Assembly: GCF_008365375.1 (NCBI RefSeq)
Contig: NZ_QOKW01000007.1
Span: 1-64,000, forward strand
From: Roseomonas genomospecies 6
GTDB taxonomy: Bacteria; Pseudomonadota; Alphaproteobacteria; Azospirillales; Azospirillaceae
Length of the DNA stretch: 64,000 nt
Reading direction: 5' to 3'
This document shows, piece by piece, positions 47,149-55,164 of the stretch; the stretch's first letter is position 1, and the number at the start of each line of letters is the position of its first letter. Made by a program: the position numbers and the translations under genes. The notes beneath the pieces were generated by a model. It made no database searches and was not told the origin of the DNA. It was given only the letters and a program-made list of their open reading frames with translations.

Positions 47149-47916
47149 ATGTGCGAACTCCTGGGCATGAGCGCCAACGTGCCCACGGACATCTGCTTCA
47201 GCTTTCGCGGCCTGATGCGCCGCGGGGGGCAGACCGGTCCGCACCGCGACGGCTGGGGCATCGCCTTCTACGAGGGAAAGGGCTGCCGCGCCTTCCACGA
47301 CCCCGCGCCGAGCTGCGAGTCGGAGATCGCGCGGCTGGTCAGCAGCTATTCCATCAAGTCCTGCGTGGTGATCTCCCACATCCGCCGGGCCAACCGCGGG
47401 CGGGTGGCGCTGGAGAACACGCACCCCTTCACGCGGGAGCTGTGGGGGCGGGTGTGGACCTTCGCCCACAACGGCCAGCTCAAGGGCATCAAGGAGCGGA
47501 CGCTGACCTTCTACGAGCCGGTCGGCACCACCGACAGCGAGCACGCCTTCTGCTGGCTGCTCGACCAGATCCGCATGCAGTATCCGGAGCCGCCCAAGAG
47601 CAGCGGCGCCCTGATGCGGCTGATCCGCGACCTCGCCACCGACTTGGGCAAGCTGGGCGTCTTCAACATGCTGCTCAGCGACGGGCGGTATCTGTGGTGC
47701 CATTGCGCGACCAACCTCGCCTGGTTGACCCGCAAGGCGCCCTTCGGCCCGGCCACCCTGGTCGATGAGGACATGAGCGTCGATTTCGCCAAGGAGACGA
47801 CGCCCGACGACGTGGTGACCGTCGTCGCCACCCGCCCCCTGACCCGCGACGAGAACTGGACCGTCATGAAGAGCGGCGAGATGGTCGTTTTCCGCGGGGG
47901 CAATCAGGTTCGCTGA
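47149..47916 (+). CDS. Class II glutamine amidotransferase-like protein (YafJ type)
   Basis: The 255-residue protein is an N-terminal-nucleophile amidohydrolase. Cys2 ([10 protein letters not shown]) is the likely catalytic nucleophile after Met removal. Conserved segments are [27 protein letters not shown] and [20 protein letters not shown]. There is no attached synthase domain, so its acceptor substrate is unknown. It lies 51 bases after the ArsC-like gene on the same strand, in line with draTG. Confidence 0.9.
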   Translation: MCELLGMSANVPTDICFSFRGLMRRGGQTGPHRDGWGIAFYEGKGCRAFHDPAPSCESEIARLVSSYSIKSCVVISHIRRANRGRVALENTHPFTRELWGRVWTFAHNGQLKGIKERTLTFYEPVGTTDSEHAFCWLLDQIRMQYPEPPKSSGALMRLIRDLATDLGKLGVFNMLLSDGRYLWCHCATNLAWLTRKAPFGPATLVDEDMSVDFAKETTPDDVVTVVATRPLTRDENWTVMKSGEMVVFRGGNQVR

Positions 47917-48065
47917 CGGACGATTGTTTCCTTATGCGCAACGAAGATTGACGAAATCGGGGCTCAATCGATCGGCGTAACCGGGCTTATGGTCTCCCCC
48001 GAGACACACCGAAGCGGTGACGGCGCCGAACCGGCGCCCCGCTTCCCGGACCGGGAGACAGGACC

Positions 48066-48692
48066 ATGAAGCTTCTTCACATCGATTCCAGCCCGCTGGG
48101 CGACGCCTCCGTTTCGCGCCAGCTTACCGCCTCCATCGTCGAGGCGCTTCGCCAGGCGACGCCGGACGCCGAGCTGTCCTACCGCGACCTGACCGTCGCC
48201 CCGCCGGACCACCTGACGGGCGAGCTTCTCCAGGTCGTGAAGTTCCGCAATCTGGAGGGCCTGTCCGCCCGCCAGCAGGAGGAACTGGCCCTGACCGACG
48301 CTCTGGTCGACGAGTTCCTGGCCGCTGACGTCGTGGTGATCGGCGCCCCGATGTACAATTTCTCGGTCCCGACCCAGCTCAAGGCCTGGATCGACCGCAT
48401 CGCCCAGGCGGGCCGCACCTTCCGCTACACAGAGACGGGCCCGGTCGGTCTGGCCGGCGGCAAGAAGGTCTACATCGCCTCGACGCGCGGCGGCGTCTAC
48501 TCCACCAACGCCGCGATGAGCGCGCTCGACCATCAGGAAGCCTTCCTGCGCACGGTCCTGGGCTTCATGGGCGTCACCGACGTGACGGTGATCCGCGCCG
48601 AGGGCATCGGCATGGGTCCGGACGCCCGCGCCAAGGCGCTGGCCGCCGCCCAGCAGGAGATCGACGCCCTCGCGGTTCCGGTCGCGGCGTAA
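48066..48692 (+). CDS. azoR: FMN-dependent NADH-azoreductase
   Basis: The 208-residue flavodoxin-like quinone/azo reductase of the AzoR family has the FMN phosphate loop [20 protein letters not shown], the segment [20 protein letters not shown] and [11 protein letters not shown]. It reduces quinones by two electrons and probably protects against thiol or quinone stress. The start has GGGAGACAGGACC upstream. The 149-base gap before it holds no clear promoter motif. Confidence 0.94.
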   Translation: MKLLHIDSSPLGDASVSRQLTASIVEALRQATPDAELSYRDLTVAPPDHLTGELLQVVKFRNLEGLSARQQEELALTDALVDEFLAADVVVIGAPMYNFSVPTQLKAWIDRIAQAGRTFRYTETGPVGLAGGKKVYIASTRGGVYSTNAAMSALDHQEAFLRTVLGFMGVTDVTVIRAEGIGMGPDARAKALAAAQQEIDALAVPVAA

Positions 48693-48705
48693 GGGGTCGG
48701 ATGGT

Positions 48706-48848
48706 CCCTCTCCCGCCCCGGGAGAGGGAAGGGGCCCGCGCCGAAGGCGTGGGAAGGGTGAGGGTGCCGCCGAGGATCAGCGCCACGATCCTCGTGCGAC
48801 CCTCACCCGCCCGCTTCGCGGGCACCCTCTCCCCAGAGGGGAGAGGGT
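48706..48848. repeat. Large composite intergenic palindrome
   Basis: The block starts with CCCTCTCCCG...CGGGAGAGGG (48706-48728), contains AGGATCAGCGCCACGATCCT, and ends with CCCTCTCCCCAGAGGGGAGA (48825-48844) and its GGG tail. The region between azoR and the convergent SIR2 gene is filled by it. A close relative lies at 56958-57098. Confidence 0.85.
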
Positions 48849-48854
48849 TTGGTG

Positions 48855-49742
48855 TCACACCCCCATCGCGGCCTCAATCCGCCGGATCGCCTCGTCCAGA
48901 GGCAGGTCGAGGCGGGTGATGTTCTGCAGTTCCAGGAAGCGGGCTTCGTTCTTGGAAAGCTCGCCCTGGATCACCGCCCAGTGCTTGTCCGACGACCGCT
49001 TGGCGATCTGGCGGGCGAAGGTGCGCTGGATTTCCTGGTCGAAGCGGCAGCCGAGATAGAGGAAGCTCCGACCCGCCCGGCGCTCCTGCACGACGGCGGG
49101 GATCGGCGTCTGGATGTCGATCTCCGTCAGGATCTCGACGAAGTCGCTGTCGGAGATCAGGTAATTCCCCGCCGGGGCGGCGCTCCCCGACGGCTTGTAG
49201 AGCAGGGTCTCCCAGCCGGACGCGGCGGCGGCTTCGACCTCCGCACCGTTGGGGGCGTAGTATTTCACCCACTCACCGACGCCCTGCGGGTGGGACAGGC
49301 CCTGGATCTGGCCCCAGCTCCGCCCCGCGTCGGCGGTCAGCAGGCTTTCCAGCGTGGTGTCGTACCAGACATCGACGATCATCGGCGGGGCGGGCAGGGT
49401 GGCCAGCCACTGGTGGACCGGCGTTGCCGGGACCTCGCGCTTGAAGATCTCGTTCAGGATGCCGTCGAGCGTCTTGCGGTGGCGCCGCGATTCGATGAAC
49501 TGGGCGACCGCGGTCAACTGGCTGCGGATGCGGCCCGGAGCCGCGACCTTGGCGTTCAGCCGCTGGGCCAGTTCCAGCGAGTTGCGCGGGATCGGGCAAT
49601 CGGCCTCCGGCAGCAGCGCGAAGGCGCCCGGTCCGAGATAGGGCACCACGCCCCGCGCCTTCAGCGCCGAGGCGATCTCCGCGATGATGGTGCCGGTGTC
49701 CGTGCTGGTGTCCGTGCTGTCGATGACGGCGGTGTCGGTCAT
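48855..49742 (-). CDS. SIR2-like domain protein, last gene of the nifB operon
   Basis: The 295-residue protein begins with a Ser/Thr-rich segment (DSTDTSTDTGTII), then GVVPYLGPGAFALLPEADCP, which resembles the NAD-binding start of the SIR2_2 fold, and WLATLPAPPMIVDVWYDTTL, which matches SIR2-like proteins. The zinc finger of sirtuins is absent. Family members hydrolyse NAD or act as NAD sensors; this one is linked to nitrogen fixation only by its position. It lies downstream of the DegT-like gene after a 159-base gap with palindromic repeats. Confidence 0.78.
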   Translation of the reverse strand: MTDTAVIDSTDTSTDTGTIIAEIASALKARGVVPYLGPGAFALLPEADCPIPRNSLELAQRLNAKVAAPGRIRSQLTAVAQFIESRRHRKTLDGILNEIFKREVPATPVHQWLATLPAPPMIVDVWYDTTLESLLTADAGRSWGQIQGLSHPQGVGEWVKYYAPNGAEVEAAAASGWETLLYKPSGSAAPAGNYLISDSDFVEILTEIDIQTPIPAVVQERRAGRSFLYLGCRFDQEIQRTFARQIAKRSSDKHWAVIQGELSKNEARFLELQNITRLDLPLDEAIRRIEAAMGV

Positions 49743-49784
49743 GCTAACCCCGTTCGGCTGGGTGGCGTGGTGGCTGTGCCGGCC

Positions 49785-49892
49785 CTTGCCCCCTCCCTGA
49801 CCCTCCCCCGCTCTCGGCGGACCGAAGGTCCGCCTGCCGCGTCAGCGCAAACCAAAGGTTTGCGCGAGAGCTTCGCAGGGGAGGGGAAGAAG
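49785..49892. repeat. Intergenic palindromes between the SIR2 and DegT genes
   Basis: GGCGGACC-GAA-GGTCCGCC (49816-49834) and GCGCAAACC-AAA-GGTTTGCGC (49845-49865) are perfect hairpins nested in CCCCTCCC/GGGGAGGGG arms. They are in the operon between the two last genes and could act as mRNA processing or weak stop signals. Confidence 0.8.
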
Positions 49893-49901
49893 AAAGGCGT
49901 T

Positions 49902-51083
49902 TCACAAATAGATCGCCGCGCCCGCTCCCGTGTTGACGGTGGCGTCCTTCAGCGTGTCCACGATGAACTGCACCTGATCGGCGGTGACCCTGTGGTGCAG
50001 AGGCAGGGCCAGAACGCGGTCCACCGTCTTCTGGCAGACCGGGCAGTCGGCCCGGCTGGCGCCGCGCTCCTGGTAATGTTGCTGGGTGTAGAGCGCCTGC
50101 CCGTAGTCGGACGCCTCCACGCCCTGGGTGGACAAATCCTCCAGGACCGCCTTGCGCCCCGACGCGGTGAAGCGGGTGCCGAGATGGACGGCGTAGACCA
50201 TCGGATGCACGTCGTCGGCACCCGGCCCCTTGTAGGGCGGCTTGATGCCTTCGAAGCTGGCCATGGCCGCCTCGTAGTAGCCGACCACGGTCCGGCGCTT
50301 CGCCAGGATTTCCGGCAGGCGCTTCAACTGGACGAGGCCCAGGGCGGCGGTCAGGTTGCTCATGCCCGCCTGGAAGGGGATGGTGCGGGTGATGACCACC
50401 GTGTTGCGGTGCTCCATCTCGCGGCGGCGAAGGTAGCGGAGCTGGTGAGCGAGGTTGCGGTCGTCGGTGACGATCATCCCGCCTTCGCCGGTCACCAGCA
50501 CGCCGGGTTCGGAAAAGTCGAAGACCGCGCAGTCGCCGAAGGTCCCGACCAGCTTCCCCTTGTAGGAGGAGCCGATGGCCTCCGTCGAATCCTCGATCAG
50601 GATCAGCCCCTTGTCCCTGGCGAGCGCGCGCAGCTCGTCCCAATGGGCGGGGTGGCCGTTGACGTTGCCGGCCAGGATGGCCTTGGTCCGCTCCGTCACC
50701 TTCGCCTCGGCCTTCGCCGGGTTGATGGTGTGCTGCCAGTAGTCGATGTCCACGAAGACCGGCTCGGCGCCGGCCAGCGTGATGGCATGCTGCACCTGGT
50801 GCCAGCCGAAGGGGGAGCAGAGAACCTCGTCCCCCGGACCGATGCCGTAGGCTTTCAAAGCCAGCAGCGTGGCGATGGTGCCGCTGGACACCGCGACCGC
50901 GTGGGCGCGGCCGAGCCAGGCGGCGAAGGCGTCCTCGAACGCCTCCGTCATCCGCCCGTCGCCGAGGCTGCCGGAGGTGAGGATGCGGCCGATGACCGCC
51001 ACTTCCGCTTCCGAAATATCGGGGTCGATCAGCGGGATGTAATCGCCAAGCTCGGCGTCCGCGTCGTCTTCGGAGATCGTCAT
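49902..51083 (-). CDS. DegT/DnrJ/EryC1/StrS-family protein without the PLP lysine
   Basis: The 393-residue protein has the fold-type I aminotransferase design of the sugar-aminotransferase family: VSSGTIATLLALKAYGIGPG, GNVNGHPAHWDELRALARDK, LIEDSTEAIGSSYKGK and GTFGDCAVFDFSEPGVLVTG followed by EGGMIVTDD. In active members the segment before GEGG contains the PLP-binding lysine; here it reads SEPGVLVTGEGG, with no lysine. The protein is therefore probably not a normal transaminase. The C-terminal part contains DCPVCQKTV. The start at 51083 has GAGG upstream. It lies 14 bases after a small unknown gene in the nifB operon. Confidence 0.85.
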   Translation of the reverse strand: MTISEDDADAELGDYIPLIDPDISEAEVAVIGRILTSGSLGDGRMTEAFEDAFAAWLGRAHAVAVSSGTIATLLALKAYGIGPGDEVLCSPFGWHQVQHAITLAGAEPVFVDIDYWQHTINPAKAEAKVTERTKAILAGNVNGHPAHWDELRALARDKGLILIEDSTEAIGSSYKGKLVGTFGDCAVFDFSEPGVLVTGEGGMIVTDDRNLAHQLRYLRRREMEHRNTVVITRTIPFQAGMSNLTAALGLVQLKRLPEILAKRRTVVGYYEAAMASFEGIKPPYKGPGADDVHPMVYAVHLGTRFTASGRKAVLEDLSTQGVEASDYGQALYTQQHYQERGASRADCPVCQKTVDRVLALPLHHRVTADQVQFIVDTLKDATVNTGAGAAIYL

Positions 51084-51097
51084 GCCGCGATCCTCAT

Positions 51098-51382
51098 TCA
51101 GTCGTCCTCGTCCCGTTGCGCGATCACCACGCCGGTCGCCGTCTCCGGCTTGTTCGTGATGAGCCAGCAATGGTTGGCGCCGTCCACGAGGTAGAGGTTG
51201 AAGCCGGGCTCCTCCCGGAAGGCGTCCTCCGCCATCACCGCGGCGTGCGCCCCGGTGACGTTGGACAGGTCCGGGTTCGCCTCGCGCACGGCGCGGACCA
51301 CGGCGTCGAGCCGGGTCCCGTCCGCGAAGAGCTTTCCGGCCAGGGCGGCGATGGAGTCGATCCGTTCCGGGGTCAGGGCCAT
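51098..51382 (-). CDS. Small nif-operon protein of unknown function
   Basis: A 94-residue protein (MALTPERIDSIAALAGKLFA..., FNLYLVDGANHCWLITNKPE). It may belong to a small DUF family found in nif operons (DUF6129 comes to mind, not verified). One Cys in the middle and an acidic end (AQRDEDD). It lies 5 bases after nifT and 14 bases before the DegT-like gene, so it is part of the operon. The ATG at 51382 is preceded by a possible GTG start four codons earlier. Confidence 0.7.
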   Translation of the reverse strand: MALTPERIDSIAALAGKLFADGTRLDAVVRAVREANPDLSNVTGAHAAVMAEDAFREEPGFNLYLVDGANHCWLITNKPETATGVVIAQRDEDD

Positions 51383-51387
51383 GGCCG

Positions 51388-51597
51388 TCACTCCGCGCCG
51401 CGCTTCTTGGCCTCGACGGTGATGGGCAGGCGGGTGTCCGCCGGCATCTCGGGCATGTCCAGCGTCCAGCCGTTGGCGACCTTGACCCAGCCGCCCCACA
51501 CGCCCGGCTTCTCCATCTCCACGATGGGCTCCTCCAGGTCCTTCTTGGCGACGTAGATCGTGTATTGCTCACCGGCCTTGCGCAGCATCACCTTCAT
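51388..51597 (-). CDS. nifT: NifT/FixU protein
   Basis: The 69-residue beta-rich protein has the NifT/FixU pattern (MKVMLRKAGEQYTIYVAKKD, EPIVEMEKPGVWGGWVKVAN, WTLDMPEM). Its role is unclear; mutants in other diazotrophs have little phenotype. It lies 58 bases after the second nifS-type gene. Confidence 0.92.
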   Translation of the reverse strand: MKVMLRKAGEQYTIYVAKKDLEEPIVEMEKPGVWGGWVKVANGWTLDMPEMPADTRLPITVEAKKRGAE

Positions 51598-51655
51598 GTC
51601 ACTCTCCAGTCGTCGTTCGTTTTGGCCAGTCGTCGTGTGTTTGGCTGTCGTCGTG

Positions 51656-52807
51656 TCAGGCCGCGATCCGCGCGTAGAGCGCAGGAAACTCGTTCAGGAC
51701 CGATTCCACCTCCTCCGCCGTGCTGTAGCGGCTGAGGGAGAAGCGCAGGCTGGCCGCGGCCTCCGCCGGGGACAGGCCCATGGCGGTCAGGACGTGGCTC
51801 GGCGCGCTGCCCCCGGAGGCGCAGGCCGCCCCCATGGAGACGGCGATGCCCGCGCGGTCGAGCCGCATCAGAAGCTCCTCGGCGTCCAGCGGGCGGCCCT
51901 GCGGGTCGGCGAAGCGGATGTTGCTGGTGTTGGACAGGCGGACCGCCCCCTCGCCGTTGACCCGGCTTCCCGGACAGGCGGCGAGCACGCCGCGCTCCAG
52001 CCGGTCGCGCAGGATCGCCATGCCGCCGGCCTCCGCCACCGTCGCGGCGGCGCGGTCGGCGGCGGCGCCGAAGCCGACGATGGCCGGCACATTTTCCGTC
52101 CCGCCGCGCCGCCGCCGCTCCTGATGGCCGTGGATCAGCGGGGCGAAGGGAACGCCCCTGCGGATGTAGAGGGCGCCGATGCCTTTCGGCCCGTGCATCT
52201 TGTGGGCGGACAGGGTCAGCAGGTCGGCGTTCACCGCGTCCACCCTGATGGGCAGCCGCCCGGCGGCCTGCACCGCGTCGGTGTGGAACAGGGCGCCGCG
52301 CGCCTGGGCGACGTCTGCGGCGGCGCCGACCGGCTGGATCGCCCCAGTCTCGTTGTTCGCCCACTGGATCGACACCAGCGCCGTGTCCGCCGTCACCGCG
52401 TCGCGCAGGTCGGAGAGCGCGATGGTGCCGGTCCCGTCCACCGGCAGGACGGTGACCCGCCAGCCCTGCCGCTCCAGATCCTCGGCCAGCATCAGGGTGG
52501 AGGGATGCTCCACCGCCGTGGTGACGAGGTGGCGGCGCTCCGGACGCTCCGCCGCGACGGCGCGCAGCGTGCCCAGAAGGGCCGTGTGGTTGGCCTCCGT
52601 CGCGCCGGCGGTGAACAGGATCTCCGCCGCCTTCGCGCCGACCAGCGCCGCCACCTGTGCGCGCGCCTCGCCCACCGCCCGTTTGGCGGTCATGCCGGCG
52701 GCGTGCGGGCTGGAGGGGTTGCCGAACTCCCCGAACAGGTGCGGCAGCATCGCCTCCCGCACCTCGGGCGCCGGTTGGGTCGTCGCGTTGTTGTCGAGGT
52801 AGATCAT
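51656..52807 (-). CDS. Second NifS-type cysteine desulfurase
   Basis: The 383-residue PLP enzyme is clearly NifS/IscS-like: MIYLDNNATTQPAPEVREAM, Lys203 (TLSAHKMHGPKG), His101 in TAVEHPSTLM, and catalytic Cys329 in SMGAACASGGSAPSH. It is a different gene from nifS at 30297-31502 and only moderately similar in the middle and C-terminal part. Being in the nifB operon beside nifZ, it may serve P-cluster or NifB-co assembly. The start is ATG at 52807, preceded by GGCTCCCGATGGACCC; it follows the first NifZ-family gene after 39 bases. Confidence 0.92.
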   Translation of the reverse strand: MIYLDNNATTQPAPEVREAMLPHLFGEFGNPSSPHAAGMTAKRAVGEARAQVAALVGAKAAEILFTAGATEANHTALLGTLRAVAAERPERRHLVTTAVEHPSTLMLAEDLERQGWRVTVLPVDGTGTIALSDLRDAVTADTALVSIQWANNETGAIQPVGAAADVAQARGALFHTDAVQAAGRLPIRVDAVNADLLTLSAHKMHGPKGIGALYIRRGVPFAPLIHGHQERRRRGGTENVPAIVGFGAAADRAAATVAEAGGMAILRDRLERGVLAACPGSRVNGEGAVRLSNTSNIRFADPQGRPLDAEELLMRLDRAGIAVSMGAACASGGSAPSHVLTAMGLSPAEAAASLRFSLSRYSTAEEVESVLNEFPALYARIAA

Positions 52808-52846
52808 GGGTCCATCGGGAGCCGTGGCGCGGAGGGGCGGAGCCGG

Positions 52847-53158
52847 TCAGTCCATCACGCCGGGCACGCCGCGGCGGCGGCCGTCGGCGGGAACGATCTC
52901 CTCCTCCAGGCAGCCGACGACGACGCCCGCGGGGAACTCCACCAGATAGACGGGGATCTGCGTGCCTTCGGCGTGGCCGATGCGCACGATGGTGCCGGGC
53001 GTCCCTTTCGGGACCAGAAGGGCGCCCTCCTCGGCGTTGGGGTGGCTGCCGTCGTTGAACAGATCCTCCGCGGCGGTCACCGCCAGACCCCAGTCGTAGA
53101 GCGGTTCGCGCGGCGGGATGAAGCCGGGCTTCTTCGCTTCGGTAACGGCGTCGCTCAT
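52847..53158 (-). CDS. NifZ-family protein, second copy
   Basis: The 103-residue protein has the NifZ pattern of a short beta-barrel (YDWGLAVTAAEDLFNDGSHP, ALLVPKGTPGTIVRIGHAEG, VYLVEFPAGVVVGCLEEEIV). It differs from the canonical NifZ next to it by an N-terminal extension and a different charge, so it looks like an old tandem duplication. NifZ helps P-cluster formation in the second half of the MoFe protein. It lies 25 bases after nifZ. Confidence 0.85.
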   Translation of the reverse strand: MSDAVTEAKKPGFIPPREPLYDWGLAVTAAEDLFNDGSHPNAEEGALLVPKGTPGTIVRIGHAEGTQIPVYLVEFPAGVVVGCLEEEIVPADGRRRGVPGVMD

Positions 53159-53183
53159 CGCGTGCTCCTTGGAAAAGGGAGAG

Positions 53184-53480
53184 TCACTGGGGGTCGTTGC
53201 AGCGGGCGTCGACCAGTTCGAGTTCCTTGGCGCGCATCCCGATGATGATGCGCTTCTCGTAGAAATCGATACCGTATATGTAATACATCTGCAGGTAGGT
53301 CCCGATCGACTTCACGTAGCCGATGTCGCCGGTGCGGATCAGGAAGTCGCCCATCGGGCGTCCGGGATAGGTGCCGTCGTTGCGCACATCCTTCAGCGCG
53401 CGGACCTTCTGGCCTTCCTCGAAGGCGGGGCGGTCTTCCAGTTCGATCGGTTCGTTCGGATCGCGGGCGCGCTCGCGCAT
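53184..53480 (-). CDS. nifZ: NifZ, P-cluster maturation protein
   Basis: The 98-residue protein is a canonical NifZ: PAFEEGQKVRALKDVRNDGT, YPGRPMGDFLIRTGDIGYVK, then IYGIDFYEKRIIIGMRAKEL. Start at 53480 with GGAGCACC upstream; the upstream frame overlaps the LRV gene. It is in the nifB operon between the LRV protein and the second NifZ copy. Confidence 0.93.
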   Translation of the reverse strand: MRERARDPNEPIELEDRPAFEEGQKVRALKDVRNDGTYPGRPMGDFLIRTGDIGYVKSIGTYLQMYYIYGIDFYEKRIIIGMRAKELELVDARCNDPQ

Positions 53481-53515
53481 TCGGTGCTCCTTTGTCCGGT
53501 CAGTTTGGGGTCCGG

Positions 53516-54289
53516 TCAGTCGGGGATGAGGTCGCCGGTGGCGGGCAGTCCGGCGCGGCGCTTCTGCGCCACGGTGCGGACGTCGTCCACCGGGTCCTCG
53601 GTCAGCGGGGTCAGGTCTTCGGGCGGGAGGCGGCTTGCGACGACGAAGCGCACGCACCAGTCGGCGTCGCCGATCAGGGCGGACAGCTTTTCCGGAGGCA
53701 GGCGCCGGGCCACGACCATGCGCACGCGGGCGCTATCGTCCCAGGCCATGCTCATCAGCCATTCCAGCCCGATGCGGTTGGCGACCTCCAGCCGAATTTC
53801 CGGGTCCTCGTCGTGCATCATGGCCGGCAGCATGCCCTCGGGCACGCGGCGGGCGACGCGCAGGCGGACGGAATAGTCGGGATCGCGCATCAGTGGGGCG
53901 AGATCGGCGTCCTCCAGCCGGGAGGCGACGGCGATGCGCACCTCGCGGTCGGGGTCGCCGCGCATCTTCAGCAGCAGGCGGCGGGGCAGGCGGCGGGCGA
54001 CGGCGGCGCGCACCGTCTCGTCCGGGTCCTCCATCAGCCGAGGCACGATGAAGATCGGCGCGAAGCGGGCGGCGTTGGCGCGGACCTCGAAATAGGGATG
54101 GTCGAGATGCTCGCCGGCCAGATCGTCGTTCCATTGGAAGAAGCGCTGGATGCGCTTGGCGTAGCGGTCGTGGACGCAGGCTCGCAGCGGTTCGCAGCGC
54201 CCTTCCGCCTTGCGCCCCTGATAGGAGCACTCGTTGCAATCGACCGGATTGCCCAGCCAGTCCAGCGCGCTGTCGATGTCGTCGCTCAT
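53516..54289 (-). CDS. LRV-repeat protein with an N-terminal 4Fe-4S domain
   Basis: The 257-residue protein has an N-terminal cysteine cluster Cys18, Cys21, Cys32, Cys38 (DCNECSYQGRKAEGRCEPLR, then AC) for a [4Fe-4S] cluster, followed by about eight leucine-rich-variant repeats (VRAAVARRLPRRLLLKMRGD, PDREVRIAVASRLEDADLAP, VRLRVARRVPEGMLPAMMHD). This is the same combination as the LRV protein of the Azotobacter nif region. It is likely a scaffold or interaction partner. The start overlaps the stop of the TPR-like gene by four bases (ATGA). Confidence 0.92.
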   Translation of the reverse strand: MSDDIDSALDWLGNPVDCNECSYQGRKAEGRCEPLRACVHDRYAKRIQRFFQWNDDLAGEHLDHPYFEVRANAARFAPIFIVPRLMEDPDETVRAAVARRLPRRLLLKMRGDPDREVRIAVASRLEDADLAPLMRDPDYSVRLRVARRVPEGMLPAMMHDEDPEIRLEVANRIGLEWLMSMAWDDSARVRMVVARRLPPEKLSALIGDADWCVRFVVASRLPPEDLTPLTEDPVDDVRTVAQKRRAGLPATGDLIPD

Positions 54290-54834
54290 GCGTCGTCCTC
54301 CGGGCCGGCTTCGTGGCGGCCAGCTTCATGACGGTCCACGACAGCGAGCAGGCGGGTGGTGCCGAAGCGGTCCAGCGGGTCCAGTTCCCGGACCTTGTTC
54401 AGGGCTTCGCGCCCTTCGTCCAGACGGTCCAGGCGCAGCAGCAGGTAGCCGACCGCGGTCAGAGCGAACAGGAACAGGCGTGGGGCCGGCTCCAGACCCG
54501 CGAAGTCACCGTGATCCTTGCCGACCATGCGCCAGTCGGTGTGGTTCAGGCCGATGGCCGCCATGGCGTGGCCGAGCATCCGCTCGCCGTAGAGCAGGGC
54601 GGTGTCCAGGTTCGCCTTGTAGAAATGAAACTTGTAATGGCCGAGATCGACCAGCCGGTGCCCCGGCGCCAGCTCGGCGGCGCGGGCGAGGTGACGCTGC
54701 GCCGCCTCGGCGTCGGCGTAGCTGGCGGCGGCCAGATGCAGGAACCGCTCCGCCTCGGGCGGCAGGTCGCCGCCGTAGTAACGGCGGTTGAGCCAGCCTT
54801 CATCCACCTCGTCCAGCATGGCGGTGCGCTCCAT
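54286..54834 (-). CDS. Small TPR-like protein of the nifB operon
   Basis: A 182-residue helical protein with TPR-type helices (AEAAQRHLARAAELAPGHRL, YKFHFYKANLDTALLYGERM, FALTAVGYLLLRLDRLDEGR, EALNKVRELDPLDRFGTTRL) and an acidic end. It shares size and the YKFxF and DPxDxxG patterns with the protein at 33153-33650. The start at 54834 follows a 12-base-pair hairpin. It is coupled to the LRV gene by an ATGA overlap. Function unknown. Confidence 0.8.
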   Translation of the reverse strand: MERTAMLDEVDEGWLNRRYYGGDLPPEAERFLHLAAASYADAEAAQRHLARAAELAPGHRLVDLGHYKFHFYKANLDTALLYGERMLGHAMAAIGLNHTDWRMVGKDHGDFAGLEPAPRLFLFALTAVGYLLLRLDRLDEGREALNKVRELDPLDRFGTTRLLAVVDRHEAGRHEAGPEDDA

Positions 54835-54840
54835 GGACGC

Positions 54841-54866
54841 CCTCTCCCGTCCCAGGACGGGAGAGG
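54841..54866. repeat. Perfect hairpin between fdxN and the TPR gene
   Basis: CCTCTCCCGTCC pairs with GGACGGGAGAGG around CA, a 12-base-pair stem of the CTCTCCC/GGGAGAG family. It falls 12 bases after the fdxN stop and inside the leader of the next gene, so it may affect coupling in the operon. Confidence 0.85.
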
Positions 54867-54878
54867 TGAGTCGGGCGA

Positions 54879-55070
54879 TCAGGCCGGGACGCAGCAGTCG
54901 GCCGGGCAGACCGAGGCGCACTGCGGGCTGGAGAACTGGCCCTTGCACTCGGTGCACAGGTCCGCGTTGATGGCGTAGGCGCCCTTCTTGAAGCTGATGG
55001 CGTTGTTCGGGCACTCGGCCTCGCAGGCGCCGCAGGCGGTGCAGTCGGAAGCCTTGATCTTGTAAGCCAT
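54879..55070 (-). CDS. fdxN: 2[4Fe-4S] ferredoxin FdxN
   Basis: The 63-residue ferredoxin has [12 protein letters not shown] and [20 protein letters not shown], the latter with the enlarged spacing between cysteines typical of nif ferredoxins located next to nifB. It probably feeds electrons to NifB or nitrogenase. It lies 94 bases after nifB. Confidence 0.94.
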   Translation of the reverse strand: MAYKIKASDCTACGACEAECPNNAISFKKGAYAINADLCTECKGQFSSPQCASVCPADCCVPA

Positions 55071-55164
55071 GACACTCTCCTTGCGTGTGGTGGCGGCAGT
55101 TGCGGTGGGCCGCCGGGTAAGTCCGTGGGGTGATGGGCCGTTCGGGTGGATCGGGTGTCGGGCG

